From Blastomonas aquatica (GTDB lineage Bacteria; Pseudomonadota; Alphaproteobacteria; Sphingomonadales; Sphingomonadaceae), in assembly GCF_014639875.1 (NCBI RefSeq), contig NZ_BMGD01000004.1, forward strand, positions 186,001 through 250,000: DNA of 64,000 nucleotides, given 5' to 3'. Below the pieces are notes generated by a model. It worked only from the letters and a program-made list of their open reading frames with translations. It did not search any database and had not been told where the DNA came from. Within the stretch, counting starts at the first letter, position 1. The number at the start of each line of letters is the position of its first letter. Shown piece by piece: positions 29,580 to 39,619 of the stretch. The position numbers were made by a program, and so were the translations under genes.

Positions 29580-31286
29580 TCAGGCCATGCCAATAAGCGC
29601 GACCACAATCAGCACGGCCGCCAACACCGTCAATCCGCTGATCCGCCAGGCCAGAACAGTCCGTTCTGCTGTATCTGCGGCATCGACAATCCGGGTGGCA
29701 GCAACACGCGCCGCCGCTTGCAGCTGGTTAGCCACAGCACCGCGCCAACCTGCCATCTGTCGGGGCACAGTGCGAAGCGGGGCCGTCGCGCGAGCGATAC
29801 TGCGGGTCCACCACAGCGGGTCTGCCTGATCGCGCGTGCCTGCGCGCCACCGGGTCGCGGCCATTGCCCCGGCAAGCGCAAGCCCCAGCGCGACGGGCCA
29901 GACGGCAGACCACAGGCTTGCCAGCCTGAGCGGATAATCCGCTGGCATGCCGCTCCATTCGCCCCACATCCACCATGGCAGCCCCACAGCTGCCAGGCCG
30001 AGCGCGAGCGTCGGCAACGTGACCAGCCAGCTTGGACGCGCGCCATCGTCCTTTGACGGCGTTGTACCTGCCGACAAACGATGCAGAAACCACGCCAGCA
30101 CCAATGTCGTAGTGACCGCAGACAGCGTCAGCGCAAGTTCGGCGGCTTTGCCAAGGCCCGGCTTGGCTGCCATCTTGGTGAGCCCGCCCCCGGTCATCGG
30201 CGCACCCGCCACCGATAGCGCGACCAGCCCGAGCATGATCAGCACCGAAATCCGCCAACGACCGCCCGACGCGGCAAACACCGCAACGCCCAAGAAAAGC
30301 GCGCCCTTGGCCAGCCCGTGGTGAAAAGCATAATAAGCGACCGTTGCCATGTCCGCCGCTTGGGTCTCGATGGCGGTGCCAACCAGTGCAATGACCAATC
30401 CTATCTGGCTGATTGTCGAATACGCCAATATCGCCTTGGGCGCGCGCACCCTCAGGCCGACCAGCGCACCGGCAAAAGCAGTAAAAAAGCCCATGACGAC
30501 GAGAACCGGGCCAACACCGGTTCCGATTGGCAGGAAGACCATGAGGCCGATAATACCCGCCTTGACGATTGCACCGGAGAGAACGGCGGATGCGGGCGTC
30601 GGCGCAGCCGGGTGCGCCAAAGGCAGCCAGACGTGCAGCGGCATGAGCCCGGCCTTGATGCCAAAGCCTCCAACGAGCAGCACGGTCGTCATAACGGCAA
30701 GCGGCGTCGTGGGCAACGCAGCCCGAATATCGACGATCAAGACGCTACCGGCGACTGTCGCGCCAATCACGAACGCAAGCAGCAGACACACCTCTCCCAG
30801 GATCGCCAGAACTGCATAAACCCGCCCGGCGTGCAGCGCTGCGGGCGTCGCTTCATGGACCACCAGGAAGTACGCCGATAGCGAAACCGCCGCGAAGGCT
30901 ACATAGAAAGTCGCAACATCCTGCGCGAGAAATACACCGAGATTGCCGGCCAAGGTAAGACACCAGAAGCCCGTGAAGACCGCCGGTTTTTGCGTGTTTG
31001 CCATCGAACCTTGCGCATGAAGGGCTGCGGCAAACCACAAAGTGGCGGTGAGCGCGAACAGCAATGCTGCCGGCCCCGCCGCGCCAAGCGTCACCCCGAG
31101 CAGAAGATCTGGCGCCAGCGTCAATCCATCGACGCCGACGATCGCAAGCCACAAAGCGGGCAGCGGAGCCAACGGCAACAGCCTCAACGCATGCTGTCGC
31201 ACTGGAGGCAGCGCTGCGAACGCGCCGATCAGCAGCGGCCAGATCAAGGCTGCCAACGGCAATGTGGGGCCAACGACGCCGTTCAC
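29580..31286 (-). CDS. Mrp-like antiporter subunit, MrpD/NuoL-N-type (third copy, last gene)
   Basis: This 568-aa membrane protein of the proton-translocating antiporter-like family is shared with complex I subunits. The central signature GIKAGLMPLHVWLPLAHPAA continues into PTPASAVLSGAIVKAG, with the conserved Lys and His of the channel. It has about 14 helices and a C-terminal extension with a final helix (WRISGLTVLAAVLIVVALIG). It is the last gene of the operon and its ATG overlaps the preceding stop by 4 bp. It likely forms one of three antiporter modules of a Mrp-like complex. Confidence 0.85.
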   Translation of the reverse strand: MNGVVGPTLPLAALIWPLLIGAFAALPPVRQHALRLLPLAPLPALWLAIVGVDGLTLAPDLLLGVTLGAAGPAALLFALTATLWFAAALHAQGSMANTQKPAVFTGFWCLTLAGNLGVFLAQDVATFYVAFAAVSLSAYFLVVHEATPAALHAGRVYAVLAILGEVCLLLAFVIGATVAGSVLIVDIRAALPTTPLAVMTTVLLVGGFGIKAGLMPLHVWLPLAHPAAPTPASAVLSGAIVKAGIIGLMVFLPIGTGVGPVLVVMGFFTAFAGALVGLRVRAPKAILAYSTISQIGLVIALVGTAIETQAADMATVAYYAFHHGLAKGALFLGVAVFAASGGRWRISVLIMLGLVALSVAGAPMTGGGLTKMAAKPGLGKAAELALTLSAVTTTLVLAWFLHRLSAGTTPSKDDGARPSWLVTLPTLALGLAAVGLPWWMWGEWSGMPADYPLRLASLWSAVWPVALGLALAGAMAATRWRAGTRDQADPLWWTRSIARATAPLRTVPRQMAGWRGAVANQLQAAARVAATRIVDAADTAERTVLAWRISGLTVLAAVLIVVALIGMA

Positions 31287-32758
31287 CGCAGATACTGTCG
31301 TTCGGCGATCTGGGTCGCCAAAGCCAAGGGGCTGAAGGCCGATGCCGCGAGCAATCCGACCGCGATCGATGCAAAGGCGGTGATGACCGCGGGCGCAATC
31401 AGGCCTAGCGGGCGTTCGTTTGGCTTTGCGCCTTCAGTGGTCGCCGCTGTCGGCTGAAGAAACCAGATGCGATAAAGCATCGGTAGAAAATAGGCGGCGT
31501 TGAGCAGGGTCGAAGCACCGAGCACCGCTAGCACCCAAAGGGCATCGGCCTGCACCGCGCCGATGCCGAGATAGATTTTGGTGACGAAGCCCGCTGTCGG
31601 GGGCAATCCGATCATTCCGATTGCGCCCAGAGAAAAGCAGACCGATGTCCAGGGCATGTGTGCACCGATGCCGTCGAGCTGGTCGATCCGCCGAATGTCT
31701 GCACGCTCGTCGAATATCCCGGCGCAAAAGAACAAGGTGATCTTCATCAGCCCCTGATGGACGAGATGTGCAAGCCCGCCGATCACAGCGAACGGGCTTG
31801 CCAAGGCAATCCCCAAGATGATGTAAGACACCTGACTGACGGTGGAGAACGCCAGCCGTTTCTTGATCTCATCCTGCTGCAGTGCGCGCGCCGAACCCCA
31901 TAATATGGTCAGCGCAGCCAGCACCGAGAGTGGCAGCGCCAGTCCCAGATCGGTCATCCGCTCCAGCCCATAGACATCAAGCACGACCCGCATCACCCCA
32001 AATGCGCCGGCCTTGACCACCGCAACCGCGTGTAGCAGCGCGCTCACCGGGGCGGGCGCGGCCATCGCCGCAGGCAACCAGCCATGCAGCGGGATCAAAG
32101 CTGCCTTGGCACCGAGCCCTGCGATAAACAGCGCAAAGATGACCTGTTGGCTGGTGCGATCAAGCGGACCAAAATCGACCGGACGGGCAAATTCCACCGG
32201 GCCGACGGCGCTTTCCAGCCAGACAATGGCCACCAGCAGCATAGCCCCGGATGGCAGCGCGTAGCTCAGATAGCTGCGTCCCGCTGCGATCGACTTGGCG
32301 TTTTGCTTATGGACCACCAAGGGCCATGTCGACAGCGTCAGCAGTTCGAAGAAGATAAAGAACGAGATCAAGGTACCCGACAGCGCAATTCCGGTCGTAG
32401 CCGCGACGCACAGGCTGAAAAAGCCGAAAAAGCGCGACAGTTCAGGCCCGTCACGCAGATACGCTATCGCGTAGACGGTGGTCAGCAGCCAAAGGAACGC
32501 GGACAGCGAGACGAACAGCAGCGAAAGCGCATCGACGCGCAGCAGCAGGTAAAGCCCAGGCGCAAATTCCAGCCGCGTTTCATGGACCGTGCCTTGCGCG
32601 ACTTCGGCGAGCATGAACACGATCAGCCCAAGCTTGAGCACCGCGCCACCCAGATTGAGTGCGATGCGCAGCCGCTTGCTGTCCTGCGCCAGAAAAAAGG
32701 TTATCGCCGCCGGGATCAGCGACGTCAGCAGGATCAGGACGGGCAGCAGCGCGGTCAT
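31283..32758 (-). CDS. Mrp-like antiporter subunit, MrpD-type (second copy)
   Basis: This 491-aa membrane protein has the proton-antiporter core (GLGAKAALIPLHGWLPAAMA, then PVSALLHAVAVVKAG) and about 14 helices. The TM5 region (FFIFFELLTLSTWPLVVHKQ) carries the conserved Glu. It is linked on both sides by 4-bp overlaps. It belongs to the same complex as its neighbours. Confidence 0.87.
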   Translation of the reverse strand: MTALLPVLILLTSLIPAAITFFLAQDSKRLRIALNLGGAVLKLGLIVFMLAEVAQGTVHETRLEFAPGLYLLLRVDALSLLFVSLSAFLWLLTTVYAIAYLRDGPELSRFFGFFSLCVAATTGIALSGTLISFFIFFELLTLSTWPLVVHKQNAKSIAAGRSYLSYALPSGAMLLVAIVWLESAVGPVEFARPVDFGPLDRTSQQVIFALFIAGLGAKAALIPLHGWLPAAMAAPAPVSALLHAVAVVKAGAFGVMRVVLDVYGLERMTDLGLALPLSVLAALTILWGSARALQQDEIKKRLAFSTVSQVSYIILGIALASPFAVIGGLAHLVHQGLMKITLFFCAGIFDERADIRRIDQLDGIGAHMPWTSVCFSLGAIGMIGLPPTAGFVTKIYLGIGAVQADALWVLAVLGASTLLNAAYFLPMLYRIWFLQPTAATTEGAKPNERPLGLIAPAVITAFASIAVGLLAASAFSPLALATQIAERQYLR

Positions 32759-34269
32759 TCCAGCCCCTCCGCTGCAGCCGCCGGTCGCCCCGTCTGGATC
32801 AGGCTGAACGGCGCTTGAGACCCAAGCCCGAGCAGGATCGCGGCCAGCGCCAGCAACAACGGCGCGACCTGCAGGCTGCGCGGTACCGGCGCGAAGGTCG
32901 CGTCGTCATCGCGCGAAAAGGCCATCGCCAGCGGGCGGTAGAGATAAGCCGCCGACAACAAGCCGCCCAGCAGCAGAACCACGGCCCAGATAGTCTGTCC
33001 TGAGGCAAAAGCAGCCGTCAGCATCAGGTATTTCGCGGTGAAGCCTCCTGACGGCGGCAGCGCAACCAGCGCAACCCCTGCGATGCCAAAAGCAGACATC
33101 GTCATCGGGGTGGCCGACGCCAGCCCGCGCATGCCACTCAACCGGTCGTTGCCGACCGCGATGATCCACACCCCTGCGCACAGGAACATCGCTGCCTTGG
33201 CCAGGCCATGGCTCAACGCCTGGAAGATCACGCCGGTCCAGGCACCTGCCGCCCAGGGCTGCGCGTAGGAATCGCCGCCGGCCAGCGGGAACACCAGGAA
33301 TAGGTACCCGATCTGTGCAACCGTCGAGTATGCAATGATCAGCTTCAGCCGGTTCTGGCGCAACGCCAGGACCGATCCGTAAAACACTGCCGCAGCACCC
33401 AGACCACCCAGTGTCGCGAGCAAGGCAGGCGTGGTCAGCCCAGGCAGCGCCTCAAACCACAGCCGCAGTAGGATGACGAACGAGGCTTTTGGCACCAGCG
33501 CCGAGAGAATCGCCGACGCCGGGGCGGGCGCGCCGGCGTGCGCGGGCGCCAACCACGCATGAAACGGAAACAACGCCGTCTTGACCGCCAGACCTGCCGT
33601 CATCAAGCCCGCTGCCATAATGTCAGACGCTCTGCGACTGCCTGTTGCGCCTGATGCATCGCCGATGTCCCGTGCCGCCAATAAGCCGATGTCGAGCGTC
33701 CCATGTCCCGCGTAGAGCAAGGCTGCTCCCAGCAGGTAGGCCAGCGACCCCATCAGCGCGAACATCAGGTAACGCAGCGCCGCGGCCAGCGATTCTCGTT
33801 TGCCCTCGATTGCCACCAGCGCGACCGCCGCGACGGTCAACAGCTCCAGCGCTACGTAAAGGTTGAACAGATCGCGCGACAGGAAAGCGACATTCAGCGC
33901 CCCCCACAGCAGCAGCGCCAGCGGCCAGAACGCCCATTGTCCGCGGGTCTCTGCCTCCGATGGGCTGGCGCCGTACAAGGTGCGAGCGCTGACCAGCACC
34001 GCTGCCATCACCAGCGCGGCCATCCCCGCAAATGCCAGCGCCAGGCCATCGGCGCGCAGCGTGATCCCAAGCGGCGCTTGCCATCCGCCAATGACGAGGT
34101 CGACAGGCCCGTCGGTTGCCACAAGGGGCATCAGCACGGAAAGCGCGATGACGACGCCAATGACGGACAGCAATGCGATCCATTCGCCGCGTCGCTCGAC
34201 GACAACCGCCATCAGCGCCGCGACCAGCGGCAGCGTGACCAGCGCGACAATCGCCAGCATTCCGTTCAT
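32755..34269 (-). CDS. Mrp-like antiporter subunit, MrpD-type (first copy)
   Basis: This 504-aa membrane protein has GLAVKTALFPFHAWLAPAHA continuing into GAPAPASAILSALVPKASF, the family signature. It also has the TM5 Glu in LYVALELLTVAAVALVAIEG. About 14 helices are predicted. 4-bp overlaps connect it to the MrpC-like gene upstream and the next copy downstream. Confidence 0.87.
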   Translation of the reverse strand: MNGMLAIVALVTLPLVAALMAVVVERRGEWIALLSVIGVVIALSVLMPLVATDGPVDLVIGGWQAPLGITLRADGLALAFAGMAALVMAAVLVSARTLYGASPSEAETRGQWAFWPLALLLWGALNVAFLSRDLFNLYVALELLTVAAVALVAIEGKRESLAAALRYLMFALMGSLAYLLGAALLYAGHGTLDIGLLAARDIGDASGATGSRRASDIMAAGLMTAGLAVKTALFPFHAWLAPAHAGAPAPASAILSALVPKASFVILLRLWFEALPGLTTPALLATLGGLGAAAVFYGSVLALRQNRLKLIIAYSTVAQIGYLFLVFPLAGGDSYAQPWAAGAWTGVIFQALSHGLAKAAMFLCAGVWIIAVGNDRLSGMRGLASATPMTMSAFGIAGVALVALPPSGGFTAKYLMLTAAFASGQTIWAVVLLLGGLLSAAYLYRPLAMAFSRDDDATFAPVPRSLQVAPLLLALAAILLGLGSQAPFSLIQTGRPAAAAEGLE

Positions 34270-34646
34270 CCAGCTGGGTCTTTCACGATCGTTTGAACCG
34301 ACCGGTCGGGCAGGCCTGCCTTGAGCGGCCGTTGCCGGGCATCACTCTCCTCGGGCAGATGCGTCTGTCCGGTAACCTTTGCAAAGGCGAGCACGAGACC
34401 TACGCCAAATGCCGTGGCCGCCAGCGCGACAACGATTCCCGTGATGATCAGCGCCTGCGCCACGGGATCGGTCGATGCGAGCTGATCGCGCGCACCCGAG
34501 GCGCCGAACAGCAGGAATATGCCCGATCCGATGATATTGAACGCAATCAGACGCCGCAACAGATGAGCCTGCACAACGAACCCATATAGCCCGAGTCCGA
34601 TCAGTGCTGCGCCGCACAGGCCAAACAGCGTCGCCGATGCGATCAT
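34266..34646 (-). CDS. mrpC: Mrp-like subunit C (NuoK-like)
   Basis: This 126-aa protein has three membrane helices (about 4-25, 33-51, 68-92) and the NuoK/MrpC motif (HLLRRLIAFNIIGSGIFLLF, then DPVAQALIITGIVVALAATA). It has 4-bp overlaps at both ends. A hydrophilic tail of about 30 residues follows the last helix. Confidence 0.88.
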   Translation of the reverse strand: MIASATLFGLCGAALIGLGLYGFVVQAHLLRRLIAFNIIGSGIFLLFGASGARDQLASTDPVAQALIITGIVVALAATAFGVGLVLAFAKVTGQTHLPEESDARQRPLKAGLPDRSVQTIVKDPAG

Positions 34647-35647
34647 CGCGCAGGCTCCTTGTCCGGCTGATCAGGTCCCAGTCCATCGCCTGCCATGGGT
34701 GCGCCGAGCACCAGCAATGCCAAGGTTGCAGCAATCGACAGCGTCAAACCCGCCTCAATTGTTAGAATCAGCGGCTTGGCATAGGCTGTGGGCAGGCCCA
34801 GAAACGTCCCCGCGACGGCGCCTGCGAGGCCTACCCCGATAAAAAGCAGCGGGCCTGCGATCAGCGCCCATCGCAGCCGCGTCGATGAGACGCGCGGCGC
34901 AGCTTTTAGCCCAGCCATCATCACCAGCAGCCAGACCGCCGCCAGCACGGTGCCGCCCTGAAAGGCTCCCCCCGGCTGCGCAGATCCGGTCCAGACCAGA
35001 TACACGCCGAGCAGAAATCCAAACGGCGGCAGCAGGCGGCCAAACGTCGCCATCACGCCGCCAGGGCGGGCATGCTGGCGCAAACCCGGTCTGCGACCCC
35101 AGTCCTGGTCACGCGCAAGCGACCACAGAGCAATCAGCGCCGCCAGCAAGACGATGCTTTCCAGCAATGTGTCCCATCCGCGAAAGTTCAGCAGAACCGC
35201 CGTCACCGGATTCTCAACGCCCGATGCGGCAAGGTTCTCGGCGACCGCCAATTGAAGCCCTGCTGATGGAGGCAAAGTGATAAACCCCCACGCCAGCCCG
35301 CCACCTATTCCAGCGGCTCCGACCATCGTCGCAATCCGGGCTGCAGACGAAGTGGGCGGCGACTGGGGTCCTGCTGCGTCTTGGTCCTGATCCCGCGATG
35401 TAAGGCGTTCGAGCCGAGATACCGCGCCAATCATCAGCACGCCGGTCAGCCCTGCGCCCAGCGCGGCCTCGGTCAGTGCGACATCAATCGCCTCCAATCG
35501 CAGCCAGGCCAACGCGACAAACACGCCATAGACGATAAAGAAAACCACCGCGCCAAACAGGTCACGCACTGCGATGGCCGCCAGCGCTGCGCCCAGTATC
35601 AGCGCGCACAGCATCAGATCGAAGCCGGTTGCGGCCAGACCGCTCAT
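34643..35647 (-). CDS. mrpB: Fused DUF4040 (MrpA C-terminal/MbhD-like) and MrpB-type subunit
   Basis: This 334-aa membrane protein has two parts. Residues 1-85 match the DUF4040 module normally found in the C-terminal part of MrpA (VRDLFGAVVFFIVYGVFVAL, ALTEAALGAGLTGVL). From about residue 200 it is MrpB-like (RLLPPFGFLLGVYLVWTGSA, then QPGGAFQGGTVLAAVWLLVM). A linker with further helices lies between. No full-length MrpA is in the operon, so this fusion probably supplies its C-terminal role. Confidence 0.85.
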   Translation of the reverse strand: MSGLAATGFDLMLCALILGAALAAIAVRDLFGAVVFFIVYGVFVALAWLRLEAIDVALTEAALGAGLTGVLMIGAVSRLERLTSRDQDQDAAGPQSPPTSSAARIATMVGAAGIGGGLAWGFITLPPSAGLQLAVAENLAASGVENPVTAVLLNFRGWDTLLESIVLLAALIALWSLARDQDWGRRPGLRQHARPGGVMATFGRLLPPFGFLLGVYLVWTGSAQPGGAFQGGTVLAAVWLLVMMAGLKAAPRVSSTRLRWALIAGPLLFIGVGLAGAVAGTFLGLPTAYAKPLILTIEAGLTLSIAATLALLVLGAPMAGDGLGPDQPDKEPAR

Positions 35648-35994
35648 GATGCGCGGTCTTTGCTGCGCACGGTATCACCAGGAATGGCGGCAGTGCTGGC
35701 AGGTCCCCGGCGCGCAGCGGGCTTGGTAATCGCTGCGCGCGCGACCAACTGCGCGGTCGTGCCCGCCGCGACCAGTGTCAGCGCCCACACCATCGCCAGC
35801 TTGCCGAGGGTCAACCAGTCTGGTGCCTGCAAGGCGAGGCCGACGATCAACAGACCCAGCCCGACATTGTCTGCCTTGGTCAATGCATGCAGGCGGCTGT
35901 GGGTATCGGGAAAGCGGATGATCCCTGCCGTTCCCGCCCAGAAAAACAGCAGGCCGGCACCGATCAGCGCACAGGTGATGCCATCAACCAGCAT
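35644..35994 (-). CDS. mrpG: Mrp-like subunit G
   Basis: This 116-aa protein has the MrpG signature (GAGLLFFWAGTAGIIRFPDT, SRLHALTKADNVGLGLLIVG) and three helices. The start at 35994 fits the family N-terminus and overlaps the F-subunit gene by 11 bp; an upstream ATG in frame would add 26 atypical residues. It overlaps the next gene by 4 bp. Confidence 0.9.
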   Translation of the reverse strand: MLVDGITCALIGAGLLFFWAGTAGIIRFPDTHSRLHALTKADNVGLGLLIVGLALQAPDWLTLGKLAMVWALTLVAAGTTAQLVARAAITKPAARRGPASTAAIPGDTVRSKDRAS

Positions 35995-36319
35995 CGGCAG
36001 CTCGCGCTCCAGTGGCCTTGACTGCGACGATCTCGGCAACGTCATCCGACTCTTCGGGGTCCCCGCTACCATCCAGGCTAATTGCTTTGACGAATGCTAT
36101 GGCCGCAAAAGCGGCAAGCAGCGCCAGAACAAGCGCCACGTCGATCATGCGCCAATCGGTTGCACCTGCAAGCAGCAGCACGGTGCCGACACCGCCCGTA
36201 CCCACCAGTTGTGCCGCCATCATCCGATCGGCGGCATCGGGTCCACGCCAGATCCGCCACATCGCTCCGCCAAGACTCAGCAGCAACACCCCGGCCGCGC
36301 TTGTCAGCAAGGCGCTCAT
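35984..36319 (-). CDS. mrpF: Mrp-like subunit F
   Basis: This 111-aa protein has three helices and the MrpF core (RIWRGPDAADRMMAAQLVGT, VALVLALLAAFAAIAFVKA). It overlaps the E-subunit gene by 4 bp and the G-subunit gene by 11 bp. A short acidic tail follows the last helix. Confidence 0.9.
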   Translation of the reverse strand: MSALLTSAAGVLLLSLGGAMWRIWRGPDAADRMMAAQLVGTGGVGTVLLLAGATDWRMIDVALVLALLAAFAAIAFVKAISLDGSGDPEESDDVAEIVAVKATGARAADAG

Positions 36320-36870
36320 GTCGTGGCTCGATCGCGCCGCGATCGCTCGTTCGCCTGCCCTGCCAGCGCCTTGGCAAACCGGCGCTCCTCACTCCGCACC
36401 GCCGTTGCGACGTCTTGGTCGCGGTTGAGGACGTGGATGAGCAAACGGTCGCCCTGGCTTCCGGCAGAGAGTGTTCCCGGCATAAGCGAAAGTTCACCGC
36501 CAAGCGCCACCCTGGCGCCATCGGGCAAGGCAACCGACACCGAGACCCAATCGGGGTCAATCGGCAAGCGTGGATGAAAAGCGCGCCATGCGACGTCGAG
36601 CCCGCCGACCAGTGACTGCCACACGAAGCGGGGTACCAACATCAGGACAGAACGTATACGCAAGGGCGGTCCGCTGGGCACCAGCCATAGGCTCAGCGCG
36701 GTTGCTAACGGCACGACAACACAACCGAGCAGAAGTGTATCGATCTGGGTGCCGGCCAGAGCCAGCCAGATCACCAATGGAAGCACAGACCTGCGCAGGA
36801 AGATAACGGCTTTTTTGCTGGCCCTTGTATGCCGGTCCACGCCGAAATATGTCGGCCCTGATTGTCGCAT
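36316..36870 (-). CDS. mrpE: Mrp-like subunit E, first gene of the antiporter operon
   Basis: This 184-aa protein has two N-terminal membrane helices (RRSVLPLVIWLALAGTQIDT, LLLGCVVVPLATALSLWLVP) and the cytoplasmic MrpE domain (SLVGGLDVAWRAFHPRLPID, LSLMPGTLSAGSQGDRLLIH). The start at 36870 has a G-rich site (CCGGGGGCAG) before it; the frame opens at 36957, but that extension is not typical. As first gene, its upstream region (36871-37216) should hold the operon promoter. Confidence 0.88.
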   Translation of the reverse strand: MRQSGPTYFGVDRHTRASKKAVIFLRRSVLPLVIWLALAGTQIDTLLLGCVVVPLATALSLWLVPSGPPLRIRSVLMLVPRFVWQSLVGGLDVAWRAFHPRLPIDPDWVSVSVALPDGARVALGGELSLMPGTLSAGSQGDRLLIHVLNRDQDVATAVRSEERRFAKALAGQANERSRRDRATT

Positions 36871-37216
36871 TCTGCCCCCGGCTTTAAAACCGCACCCAAA
36901 TGACCTGGCGGCAAATTCACGACTGCACAGCAGGCCTGGGTGCGTGGCGATCATCATAGATCAACCTCGGCACTTCAACGCCGAAACACCCGTGACCGTT
37001 CCCAAGGTTGCCGCCTTGCCAGGCAATAGAGCATAGGCTGATCACCTGAACAATTGGTGGCTCATCGCTCACCACGCAGATATCAGCCATCCACCGGATG
37101 GAGTTGCCCGAGCAATGGAGCTATTGCTCAAGTCCCTGAGTTGTTCTGCGCCGAGTGTTGGCACCTTGCGCTAAATTTTTCAGCGGCGTGCGCGGGATTC
37201 GACCAGCAGCCTGTGA
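36871..37216. other. Upstream region of the Mrp-like operon
   Basis: No gene is supported. It should contain the mrpE promoter. I see no clear repeat or riboswitch-like structure. Confidence 0.5.
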
Positions 37217-37498
37217 TCATAACTGATCCTGCGCCTCGATCTGGAGCGAGGCAGCGATCGACATCAAAAGCGCATGGGCGTGCCACATAGATGCTTGAAT
37301 CTCGTCCGACACCTGCGCTTTGTCGAATTGAACACTGGCAGCCCGTTCGGCAATCTGGATCGCCTCAGTAGCCAGAAGCGTAGAATTCTCACACAACCCG
37401 TGGATGAGACTTTCAACCAGCAGCAGCGCCGCCACACCATGCGAGTCGGTGGGGGTCTGCGCGCCCGCAGTAGCGGGACCGTTATCGTTAGAAGCCAT
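37217..37498 (-). CDS. Small helical protein, hypothetical
   Basis: This 93-aa soluble protein is predicted to be largely helical (VAALLLVESLIHGLCENSTL, LATEAIQIAERAASVQFDKA). Composition and length suggest a real gene. It is divergent from the Crp/Fnr gene, so it could be under its control. No function known. Confidence 0.65.
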   Translation of the reverse strand: MASNDNGPATAGAQTPTDSHGVAALLLVESLIHGLCENSTLLATEAIQIAERAASVQFDKAQVSDEIQASMWHAHALLMSIAASLQIEAQDQL

Positions 37499-37612
37499 GA
37501 TAAAGCCTTTGGTACAGGCGAGAGCACGTGTCCGCTCTCAGCCGCCGACGCCTGCGTAGCCTGCCAACGATAAAAAGACCTTAGCCGACATCATGTCATT
37601 TCGCCACAACCT

Positions 37613-37635
37613 ATAACAACAAAAGGCAATGTTAT
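37613..37635. promoter_or_regulatory. Inverted repeat upstream of the Crp/Fnr gene
   Basis: ATAACA (37613-37618) and TGTTAT (37630-37635) form a perfect 6-bp palindrome with an 11-bp gap, in an AT-rich stretch 42 bp before the gene. It could be an autoregulatory site, though the canonical Crp/Fnr spacing is different. Confidence 0.3.
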
Positions 37636-37677
37636 TCATCAATATCTAAATGGGTTGCAGAAAGGTATCAGATCCTG

Positions 37678-38400
37678 ATGGACAATCGCTTCATCAAAAA
37701 ATTGCAGGGCCTGGCTCAACTGACAGCCAACGACAAAGCGGCATTGCTCGATGCCACGAGTGCCCCACGAGCCTATGCTGCACGACAGGACCTGATCCGC
37801 GAGGGTGACGAACCCGGGCCCATGTTCGTCGTGCTGGAAGGCTGGGTGTGTCGTTACAAGATACTCCCCACCGGGACCCGCCAGATCCTGGCATTCCTGA
37901 TGCCGGGCGATGCATGCGATCTGCACATCAAGCTACTCGCAGAAATGGACCACTCCATCCAGGCGATCACACCCTCCCTCGTCGCGACGGTCTCGAGAGA
38001 TCGCATGAATGCAATGCTGGACGGTCACCCCAATATTGCCAAGGCGATGTATTCGGCCCAGCTGGTCGATGAGGGCATCTTGCGTGCATGGATCGTCAGC
38101 ATGGGCCGACGCAGCTCAACCGAGCGCGTCGCACATCTGATTTGTGAGCTGTATCTGCGGGCGCGCAGCATCGGCCTCACCGGCGAGGGCCACTTCGACC
38201 TGCCACTATCGCAGCTCGTGCTTGCCGACGCGCTTGGAATGACTGCGGTGCATATCAACCGAGTGCTCAAGGAATTGCGATTGTCGGGAGCCATGGCGCT
38301 CAACCGTGGCAGCGTCACAATTCTTGATCCGGTCAAGCTGATCCATGTCGCAGGGTTTGACGAAAACTACCTGCATCGCCGCTTACGCCAAGCGGGCTGA
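37678..38400 (+). CDS. Crp/Fnr-family transcription regulator
   Basis: This 240-aa protein has an N-terminal cyclic-nucleotide-binding-type beta barrel (about 20-115, with REGDEPGPMFVVLEGWV). A long dimer helix and a C-terminal winged HTH (LPLSQLVLADALGMTAVHIN followed by RVLKELR) come next. No N-terminal Cys cluster is present, so it is not an Fe-S oxygen sensor of FNR type. The arginine-containing cAMP-binding motif is not evident either. The ligand is unknown. It lies between a divergent small gene and the dehalogenase gene. Confidence 0.9.
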   Translation: MDNRFIKKLQGLAQLTANDKAALLDATSAPRAYAARQDLIREGDEPGPMFVVLEGWVCRYKILPTGTRQILAFLMPGDACDLHIKLLAEMDHSIQAITPSLVATVSRDRMNAMLDGHPNIAKAMYSAQLVDEGILRAWIVSMGRRSSTERVAHLICELYLRARSIGLTGEGHFDLPLSQLVLADALGMTAVHINRVLKELRLSGAMALNRGSVTILDPVKLIHVAGFDENYLHRRLRQAG

Positions 38401-38457
38401 GCGCACTGAACGAAAGTCCGTGCAAGGTCGCACGGGCATTGCTCCTGCCATTTTCTT

Positions 38458-38476
38458 ATGTCATACACCATGTCAT
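38458..38476 (+). promoter_or_regulatory. Direct 7-bp repeats upstream of the dehalogenase gene
   Basis: ATGTCAT occurs at 38458-38464 and 38470-38476, spaced 12 bp start to start (about one helical turn). The same 7-mer occurs at 37593-37599, upstream of the Crp/Fnr gene. This may be an activator or repressor site, or chance. Confidence 0.3.
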
Positions 38477-38502
38477 AACCTAATCCGATGGGCGGGGGAC
38501 AC

Positions 38503-39408
<906 letters not shown>

Positions 39409-39415
39409 TCAGCGC

Positions 39416-39619
39416 TCATTCCTCGATCAGATCGAGATACGCAATCACGTCATTGTCAGTGGCAATGTACAAGCCGTCCTGCACTTCATCGCTCTGCTGC
39501 GCCGCGATCTGCAACGCTTCGGCCATCGGCCCATAAAACAGGCTGCTGGTCGCCCCGCCCTCGGTATCGCCATCGAGCAGATACAGCCGCACGCTGACAG
39601 TGTCCCAAGTCGATCGCAT
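39416..39619 (-). CDS. Small conserved protein, hypothetical
   Basis: This 67-aa acidic protein (TVSVRLYLLDGDTEGGATSS, LFYGPMAEALQIAAQQ) has no membrane part. The start overlaps the stop of the DUF4169 gene by one base (TGATG), so it is translationally coupled. Function unknown. Confidence 0.75.
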   Translation of the reverse strand: MRSTWDTVSVRLYLLDGDTEGGATSSLFYGPMAEALQIAAQQSDEVQDGLYIATDNDVIAYLDLIEE

